Assembly (NCBI GenBank): GCA_013824045.1
Contig: PNND01000490.1
Span: 1-5,710, forward strand
Reading direction: 5' to 3'
Source of the DNA: Rhodobacter sp.
GTDB taxonomy: Bacteria; Pseudomonadota; Alphaproteobacteria; Rhodobacterales; Rhodobacteraceae
DNA length: 5,710 nt
The position numbers and the translations under genes were made by a program. Below the pieces are notes generated by a model. The model worked only from the letters and a program-made list of their open reading frames with translations. It was not told where the DNA came from and did no database searches. Positions 1 to 5,710 of this stretch are shown in pieces (within the stretch, counting starts at the first letter, position 1; every line of letters starts with the position of its first letter).

Positions 1-149
1 TCGCGCTTGGTCTGGTTGCGGCTGTCGTGCTGGCCGATCTGGCGACCAGCAGCGCTCCGCTGGATCCCTTTCGTGCCCCGCCCGCCATCGCTCTGGGCTC
101 GGGCCAGGCGACGAGCGGGGCGCACTGCGCCGCTCTGCCCGGCAGGTAG
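1..149 (+). CDS. C-terminal end of a small hypothetical protein (5' partial)
   Basis: The frame whose first complete codon begins at base 3 is open from the left edge to a TAG at 147-149 and gives 48 residues. It starts in a hydrophobic stretch (ALGLVAAVVLADLA), probably part of a transmembrane or signal-anchor helix. A short Pro/Ala-rich tail follows, with DPFRAPPAIALGSG and a single Cys in GAHCAALPGR. Third codon positions are mostly G or C, as in a real gene of this genome, and the other plus-strand frames read as Arg/Trp/Pro-rich nonsense. The start lies outside the window. It converges on the thiamine operon and is probably unrelated to it. I recognise no family; the pattern resembles small hypothetical membrane proteins of Rhodobacterales, but that is only an impression. 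The frame is fairly sure, the function unknown. Confidence 0.6.
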   Translation, partial: ALGLVAAVVLADLATSSAPLDPFRAPPAIALGSGQATSGAHCAALPGR

Positions 150-344
150 CGCCAGCTGGACCTGCAACAATCCTGCTGCACATGAAAGCGGATGCCGGTC
201 CTGGCGTCCCCCGTTTCGGTTCCTCGGGCTTGGGCGATCTCAACGTGACCAATTTGCTGCAGCTCCGTGCCCGGCGCGAGGCGCTGGCGGCGCAGCGCGC
301 CTCGGGCGCGGCACGGGGCAGCTATGACGGCAAGAGCGCCTGCG
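150..344. other. Convergent intergenic region, no assigned gene
   Basis: This stretch lies between the TAG of the small plus-strand gene and the TGA of thiD. It contains no tRNA-like or rRNA-like sequence. One plus-strand frame is open from an ATG at 182 to 556. Before base 345 it has G/C-rich third positions and plausible composition (for example LGDLNVTNLLQLRARREAL), but there is no Shine-Dalgarno before the ATG. Its last 200 bases would be antisense to thiD, where it becomes Arg/Trp-rich shadow sequence. It may be a decayed gene remnant or chance in GC-rich DNA, so I do not call it a gene. The region also holds the hairpin at 267-314 and a smaller one at 190-209 (7-bp stem with one G:T pair, 6-nt loop). 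Confidence 0.5.
267..314. terminator. GC-rich inverted repeat, possible convergent terminator
   Basis: The inner arms GAGGCGC (278-284) and GCGCCTC (297-303) are perfectly complementary around a 12-nt loop. The outer arms GTGCC (267-271) and GGCAC (310-314) also pair, with unpaired bases between the two stems. An alternative inner fold pairs GCGCTG with CAGCGC. The hairpin begins about 30 nt past the thiD stop and lies between two converging genes, where a bidirectional terminator would be expected. Neither strand has a clear U-tract after the stem, so this is not a canonical intrinsic terminator. In DNA this GC-rich such repeats also arise by chance. Confidence 0.25.
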
Positions 345-1043
345 TCACAGCCAGTCTGAAAGGTAGCGTTTCGCGTGTCCGCAGGCTGTGGCCAGATCAT
401 CGCCCCGCGCCAGATGAACGGCGATGGCGCTGGCGAGGGTGCAGCCGGTGCCGCGCCGGTTACCGGCCCGGCGCGGTGCGGCAAATTGCAAGGGAGCGGT
501 GCCGGGACACAGCAGCCAATCGACCGCCTCGGCTCCGCTCGCATGGCCGCCTTTGAGCAATACCGCCCGCGCGCCCATGGCAAAAAAAACGGAAGCCAGA
601 TCGCCAATTGCTGCGTCCCTCGGAAGTCCGGTCAGATGCGCCGCTTCGGGCAGGTTGGGCGTCACCAGAGAAGCACGCGGGATCAGTCGGGCGATCATTG
701 CAGCACATCCCGCTTCGTTCAGCAACGACGCCCCCGCACTCGTTGCCAGAACCGGGTCAAGAACAAAGGGCACATCGGGCAGGGTTGCTGCGATGGCGCC
801 GACGATTTCGGCATTGGCCAGCATTCCCAGCTTGGCCGCCCGCACCGGATCGGCGGCGCGGATCTGTGCTGCGACCATGGCGGCAGGCACCGGATGCACC
901 GCGCAGGCTCCCGTCGCATCCTGCGCCGTCACCGCCGTTGCCGCCACCCGTGCCGTCATCCCATGATCGGCCATGACCGCGAGGTCACGCGTGAGCCCGC
1001 CCCCGGTGGAACTGTCCAGCCCGGCGATGATCAGCACGGTCAT
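345..1043 (-). CDS. thiD: Hydroxymethylpyrimidine/phosphomethylpyrimidine kinase ThiD
   Basis: ThiD phosphorylates HMP and HMP-P with ATP in the cytoplasm to give HMP-PP, the pyrimidine substrate of ThiE. The 232-residue protein shows the ribokinase-like ThiD landmarks in order: AGLDSSTGGG at 7-16 (the usual form is AGTDPSGGAG), TAVTAQ ending in the pyrimidine-contacting Gln41, VLDPVLATSAG near 94-104, TPNLPEA at 128-134, KGGH at 164-167, and the anion-hole motif GTGCT at 198-202 with Cys201. ATG at 1043 overlaps the thiF TGA as ATGA, and AGLD follows a few residues later as in other ThiDs, so longer starts are excluded. It is shorter than E. coli ThiD (about 266 residues) because it ends at YLSDWL and lacks the C-terminal tail. 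It is the last gene of the operon. The assignment is strong. Confidence 0.95.
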   Translation of the reverse strand: MTVLIIAGLDSSTGGGLTRDLAVMADHGMTARVAATAVTAQDATGACAVHPVPAAMVAAQIRAADPVRAAKLGMLANAEIVGAIAATLPDVPFVLDPVLATSAGASLLNEAGCAAMIARLIPRASLVTPNLPEAAHLTGLPRDAAIGDLASVFFAMGARAVLLKGGHASGAEAVDWLLCPGTAPLQFAAPRRAGNRRGTGCTLASAIAVHLARGDDLATACGHAKRYLSDWL

Positions 1044-1990
1044 TGCCCGTCCGCCAGCAGGGCCAGCGTTGTGGCCCCGCGCGCCGCCAGCACCTGGGCG
1101 CCGCACCACGCCCGCAGGCCAGTCGAACAGCACAGCACCACCCGCCCCTCGGGGAGGGGCCAATCGGCCAGAGCGCCGGGTGCCAGGATCTGCGCGCCGG
1201 GCAAGGTTTCCACGGTGCCCGCCGGGCGCAGGTCCACCACCGTATCGGTGGCGGCAATCTGCGCGGCGGCGACAAAGCCAAAACCCGATGCCTCAGTGAC
1301 CCCGGCAAAGCCGAAACCGCCAAAGCGCCAGCTTGCCATGTCCAGCGTCACCATCCGGCCCAATGGCGATGGCTTCAGCCCGATCAGCACCGACAGCGCC
1401 ATCTGTGCCTGTACGGCCCCCAGTGCCGCCACGGCAGGCCCCAGCACCCCGGCACTGGCACAGCTTGCCGCCTGCGCGGGCAGGTCGGGAAACACCGCGC
1501 GGTAGCTGGGGGCCACCCCGCAAAACCCGCCCGCATAACCCGCGCGGCCAATGACCGAGGCCGAGATCAGCGGCTTGGCCACTGCCAGGCACAGGTCGGA
1601 AAGGGTATAGGTCACGGCAAAACTGTCGGCGGCGTCCAGAATCACGTCCGCCGATGCAATCAGGCCCGGGGCATTGGCCGGATCGATCCGGGCCACCAGC
1701 GCCTCGGCCTGACATGCCGGGTTCAGCGCGCGGGCGCGAGCAGTGGCGACGGCAGCCTTGGGCTCGCCGATATCCGCTTCGGTGTAGAGGGTCTGTCGGT
1801 GCAGGTTGGTCAGTTCCACGCAATCGGGGTCGATGATCGTCAGCCGTCCCACCCCCGCCGCCGCCAGTGCCGGGATCACCGTGCAGCCCAATCCGCCCGC
1901 GCCGACGATCAGCACATGCGCCGCTGTAATGCGCCTCTGGCCGTCCGCGCCAACCCCCGGCACCTGTATCTGGCGGACATAGCGGCTCAA
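1040..1990 (-). CDS. thiF: ThiF-type adenylyltransferase with C-terminal rhodanese-like domain (ThiS activation)
   Basis: It is an E1-like (HesA/MoeB/ThiF) enzyme that adenylates the C-terminal glycine of ThiS with ATP so that sulfur can be added. The 316 residues show RYVRQ at 3-7, nucleotide loop GAGGLG at 30-35, NLHRQ at 62-66, Lys78 in GEPK, DAADSF at 119-124, and Cys177 in SCASAGVLG, matching the Cys that in E. coli ThiF forms the acyl disulfide with ThiS. The zinc CxxC pairs are absent: SYRA stands at 162-165 where CYRC is usual. After about residue 232 comes a short rhodanese-like domain with VVDLRP and active-site loop CSTGLR at 288-293, suggesting built-in persulfide transfer. The start is TTG at 1990, overlapping the thiE stop (TTGA). 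MoeB is the alternative, but the operon favours ThiF. Confidence 0.9.
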   Translation of the reverse strand: MSRYVRQIQVPGVGADGQRRITAAHVLIVGAGGLGCTVIPALAAAGVGRLTIIDPDCVELTNLHRQTLYTEADIGEPKAAVATARARALNPACQAEALVARIDPANAPGLIASADVILDAADSFAVTYTLSDLCLAVAKPLISASVIGRAGYAGGFCGVAPSYRAVFPDLPAQAASCASAGVLGPAVAALGAVQAQMALSVLIGLKPSPLGRMVTLDMASWRFGGFGFAGVTEASGFGFVAAAQIAATDTVVDLRPAGTVETLPGAQILAPGALADWPLPEGRVVLCCSTGLRAWCGAQVLAARGATTLALLADGQ

Positions 1991-2589
1991 CTCCGGATCT
2001 CCGTCGCCTCGATCCAGAGGCGGGTCTGCTGCTCGGGATCGGGGGCAGCCACCAGATCGGTGACAACCGCCGCCACATCGGCCCCGGCGGCAAAGACATC
2101 GGGCAGGCGCGTCGGGGTCAACCCGCCGATGGCGACCAGCGGGATTTCCCCGATCAGCACCTTCCAGCGGCTCAATTTTTCCAGGCCCTGCGGGCGCCAT
2201 GGCATCTGTTTCAGCAGCGTCGGCCAGATCGGACCCAACGCGATATAGGCCGGTTGCAGTCTCAGCGCGCGATCCAGTTCCGCCCGATCATGGGTGGACA
2301 CTCCCAGCCGCACCCCGGCCCGGGCAATCGCTGCGTTGTCGGCCGTATCCAGATCCTCCTGCCCCAGATGGATGAAATCCGCACCCATATCCAACGCCGC
2401 CTGCCAGTGGTCGTTGACCACGAGCTGCGCGCCATGTCGGGTGCATACGGCCAAGGATGTGGCGATCTGTGCGGGGATGTCGTCTGCATCCCCCTTGAAG
2501 CGCAGTTGCACCAGCTTGACCCCCAGGGGCACCAGCCGCGTGATCATCGCGGCATCGGGCAGCACGGGGTAAAAGCGCGGCAAGGTCAT
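1987..2589 (-). CDS. thiE: Thiamine phosphate synthase ThiE
   Basis: ThiE couples HMP-PP with hydroxyethylthiazole phosphate, releasing pyrophosphate and giving thiamine phosphate. The 200-residue TIM-barrel protein has the family motifs in order: QLRFKG at 28-33, VND at 58-60 (pyrophosphate/Mg contacts), HLGQEDL at 74-80, VSTH at 97-100, LGPIWPT at 118-124 followed by Lys127, and VAIGG at 152-156 near the phosphate-binding end. It is slightly shorter than E. coli ThiE (211) because the N-terminus is brief. ATG at 2589 overlaps the thiG stop (ATGA) and has the strong ribosome site GGGAGGG about 5 nt upstream, inside the last codons of thiG. Its stop overlaps the TTG of thiF. The [10 protein letters not shown] loop looks like the alphaproteobacterial type. 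The assignment is secure. Confidence 0.96.
   Translation of the reverse strand: MTLPRFYPVLPDAAMITRLVPLGVKLVQLRFKGDADDIPAQIATSLAVCTRHGAQLVVNDHWQAALDMGADFIHLGQEDLDTADNAAIARAGVRLGVSTHDRAELDRALRLQPAYIALGPIWPTLLKQMPWRPQGLEKLSRWKVLIGEIPLVAIGGLTPTRLPDVFAAGADVAAVVTDLVAAPDPEQQTRLWIEATEIRS
1988..2002 (-). promoter_or_regulatory. Ribosome binding site and TTG start of thiF
   Basis: On the minus strand GGAG (2002-1999) lies 8 nt before TTG (1990-1988), and the TTG shares two bases with the TGA stop of thiE. Upstream in the thiF frame there is no other ATG, GTG or TTG until an ATG at 2200, deep inside thiE. The next start-like codon downstream, GTG at codon 10, would remove the conserved RYVRQ segment. 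TTG is therefore the best start and points to translational coupling with thiE. Confidence 0.75.
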
Positions 2590-3380
2590 GCCGGCCCTCC
2601 CAACCCCAGATCGGCCATGCCCAGAATCGGGGTGGAGGGCACCGCCATGTCGCGCGGCGGCATCAGTCCGGCCTCGAATGCGGTACGCCCGGCGTCCACC
2701 GCCTTGCCGAAGGCCCGCGCCATGGCCACCGGATCGCCTGCCCTGGCGACGGCGGTGTTCAGCAGCACCGCGTCAAATCCCATTTCCATCGCCTGCGCCG
2801 CCTGACTGGGCGCACCGATTCCGGCGTCGATGATCAGCGGCACACCGGGGAAATGCCCTCGCATCGAGGCCAGCGCATCCACATGCCGCAACCCCCGGCC
2901 CGAACCGATCGGCGCCCCCCAGGGCATCAGCACCTGGCACCCCGCCTCAAGCAGGCGCTCGGCCACGATCAAGTCCTCGGTGGTGTAGGGAAACACCTCG
3001 AACCCTTCTGAACAAAGGATCCTGGCGGCTTCGACCAGCGCGAAAGGGTCGGGTTGCAGCGTATCGGCGTTGCCGATCACCTCCAGCTTGATCCAGGACG
3101 TGCCGAACACTTCGCGCGCCATGTGAGCCGTGGTGACGGCCTCGCAGGCGGAATGGCAGCCAGCGGTGTTGGGCAGCATCCGCGCGCCGCTGGCCTTGAG
3201 CAGGGACCAGAACCCGGCTCCGCCGGTGGCTGCTCCGGAACCGGGACCTTCGCGGCGCAGCGACGCGGTGACCACGCCGCAGCCCGAGGCGGCGATCGCC
3301 TCGGTCAGGATTTTTGGCGACGGATATTGCGCCGTGCCGAGCAGCAGTCGCGACGCAACTTCAATGTCGTAAAGTCGCAT
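2586..3380 (-). CDS. thiG: Thiazole synthase ThiG
   Basis: ThiG condenses DXP, dehydroglycine (made by ThiO) and the ThiS thiocarboxylate into the thiazole phosphate precursor. The 264-residue TIM-barrel protein is full length (family about 255-270). Visible landmarks are [12 protein letters not shown] at 10-21, LPNTAGC at 69-75, [19 protein letters not shown] at 86-104 with Lys98 as the Schiff-base lysine for [11 protein letters not shown] at 129-136, [12 protein letters not shown] at 152-163, IDAGIGAPS at 184-192 and [16 protein letters not shown] at 206-221. The start at 3380 is one base after the thiS stop and leaves the usual short N-terminus before SRLLLGT. A partial Shine-Dalgarno, AGGG, lies 8 nt upstream within the thiS tail codons. 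The more usual VIGD is VIGN here, which is minor. The assignment is secure. Confidence 0.97.
   Translation of the reverse strand: MRLYDIEVASRLLLGTAQYPSPKILTEAIAASGCGVVTASLRREGPGSGAATGGAGFWSLLKASGARMLPNTAGCHSACEAVTTAHMAREVFGTSWIKLEVIGNADTLQPDPFALVEAARILCSEGFEVFPYTTEDLIVAERLLEAGCQVLMPWGAPIGSGRGLRHVDALASMRGHFPGVPLIIDAGIGAPSQAAQAMEMGFDAVLLNTAVARAGDPVAMARAFGKAVDAGRTAFEAGLMPPRDMAVPSTPILGMADLGLGGPA
2587..2601 (-). promoter_or_regulatory. Strong ribosome binding site of thiE inside thiG
   Basis: GGGAGGG (2601-2595 on the minus strand) lies 5 nt before ATG 2589-2587. It is the best Shine-Dalgarno match of the operon. It sits in the Leu-Gly-Gly-Pro codons at the end of thiG and fixes the thiE start at the ATGA overlap. 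Confidence 0.75.
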
Positions 3381-3396
3381 TCTAGCCGCCCTGCAT
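3380..3396 (-). promoter_or_regulatory. thiS di-glycine tail codons doubling as thiG ribosome site
   Basis: The last thiS codons are ATG CAG GGC GGC TAG, followed by one A and the thiG ATG. The AGGG (3392-3389) formed across the Gln and Gly codons lies 8 nt before that ATG and is the only Shine-Dalgarno-like sequence there. Confidence 0.5.
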
Positions 3397-3569
3397 CGGG
3401 GCCAGCACTTCGATCCGGTCGCCAGCGTGCAAACGGGTCCCGGCGCGGGCCGCGGCAGGCACGAAGATGCCGTTGACCGCAGTGGCGATCGTCCCCCCGT
3501 CGAACCCGAGTTCGATCAGCATTTCAGCCAGGCTTTGGGCGACAACCGTGAAAGTCGTGCCGTTCAGAT

Positions 3570-3579
<10 letters not shown>
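3382..3579 (-). CDS. thiS: Sulfur carrier protein ThiS
   Basis: ThiS is a small ubiquitin-like carrier whose C-terminal glycine is adenylated by ThiF, converted to a thiocarboxylate, and used by ThiG as sulfur donor. From this start it has 65 residues, close to E. coli ThiS (66). It begins MRIDLNG, a typical first beta strand, carries VNGIFVP in the middle (near residues 36-42), continues with [11 protein letters not shown], and ends in the essential Gly-Gly. An upstream in-frame ATG at 3585 would add Met-Glu. I prefer 3579 because GGGGG (3591-3587) is 7 nt before it but only 1 nt before 3585, and families usually start at MRI or MKI. The gene overlaps the end of thiO by 10 nt (16 nt from the longer start). 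The function is secure; the start is likely. Confidence 0.93.

Positions 3580-5710
<2,131 letters not shown>

Noticed and set aside
190..209. Small hairpin GGATGCC/GGCGTCC as terminator
   Set aside because: It is only a 7-bp stem with a G:T pair and no real T-tract on either side. It is mentioned under the intergenic entry but is not convincing as a separate site.
182..556. 124-residue plus-strand ORF as a real gene
   Set aside because: It lacks a ribosome site, overlaps thiD antisense for over 200 bases, and the overlapping part has shadow composition. Kept only as a finding about the intergenic stretch.
1044..1163. Longer thiD start at 1163
   Set aside because: The added 40 residues are the thiF C-terminus read in another frame. 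ATG 1043 gives the standard N-terminus just before AGLDSS.
1991..2200. N-terminal extension of thiF starting at the ATG at 2200 (386 residues)
   Set aside because: The extra 70 residues are an out-of-frame reading of thiE, rich in Arg, Cys and Gly. E1-like enzymes normally begin close to the RYxRQ motif, which follows the TTG at 1990.
1043..2248. 401-residue plus-strand open frame opposite thiF and thiE, and similar long plus-strand frames at 375-1505
   Set aside because: Antisense shadows. The products are Arg/Gln/His/Pro-rich without family motifs, while the minus strand encodes recognisable conserved enzymes over the same bases. High GC removes stop codons from the opposite frames.

Overview
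This window is a nearly complete thiamine (vitamin B1) biosynthesis operon on the minus strand. From right to left it reads thiC (5' end outside the window), thiO, thiS, thiG, thiE, thiF and thiD. The left edge carries the 3' end of an unrelated small plus-strand gene that runs towards the operon. High GC, G/C-rich third codon positions and the protein sequences (for example the LKQMPW segment of ThiE and the APSYRAVFPDLP segment of ThiF) suggest an alphaproteobacterium, most likely a Rhodobacterales/Paracoccus-like organism. This is recognition from memory, not a database result.

Layout: 1-149 (+) holds the C-terminal tail of a small hypothetical, probably membrane-anchored protein. 150-344 is a convergent intergenic stretch with one GC-rich hairpin and no gene I can defend. 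345-5710 (-) is thiD, thiF, thiE, thiG, thiS, thiO and thiC. The seven genes are packed without gaps. thiC/thiO, thiG/thiE and thiF/thiD share ATGA stop/start overlaps, thiE/thiF shares a TTGA overlap that makes TTG the start of thiF, thiO/thiS overlap by about 10 nt, and thiS/thiG are separated by one base.

Pathway: ThiC makes the pyrimidine HMP-P from AIR, and ThiD phosphorylates it to HMP-PP. ThiO oxidises glycine to iminoglycine (the oxygen-dependent route; there is no ThiH here). ThiF adenylates the C-terminal glycine of ThiS and, through its fused C-terminal rhodanese-like domain, probably helps load sulfur on it. ThiG combines ThiS-thiocarboxylate, DXP and dehydroglycine into the thiazole phosphate, and ThiE joins thiazole and pyrimidine into thiamine phosphate. 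Missing from the window are ThiL, DXP synthase, the cysteine desulfurase, and any TPP riboswitch, which would be expected upstream of thiC beyond position 5710.

I see no mobile element, CRISPR array, RNA gene or clearly undescribed system. The points most worth a second look are the zinc-cysteine-less ThiF-rhodanese fusion, the translational coupling chain, and the coding-like but unassigned convergent intergenic region.
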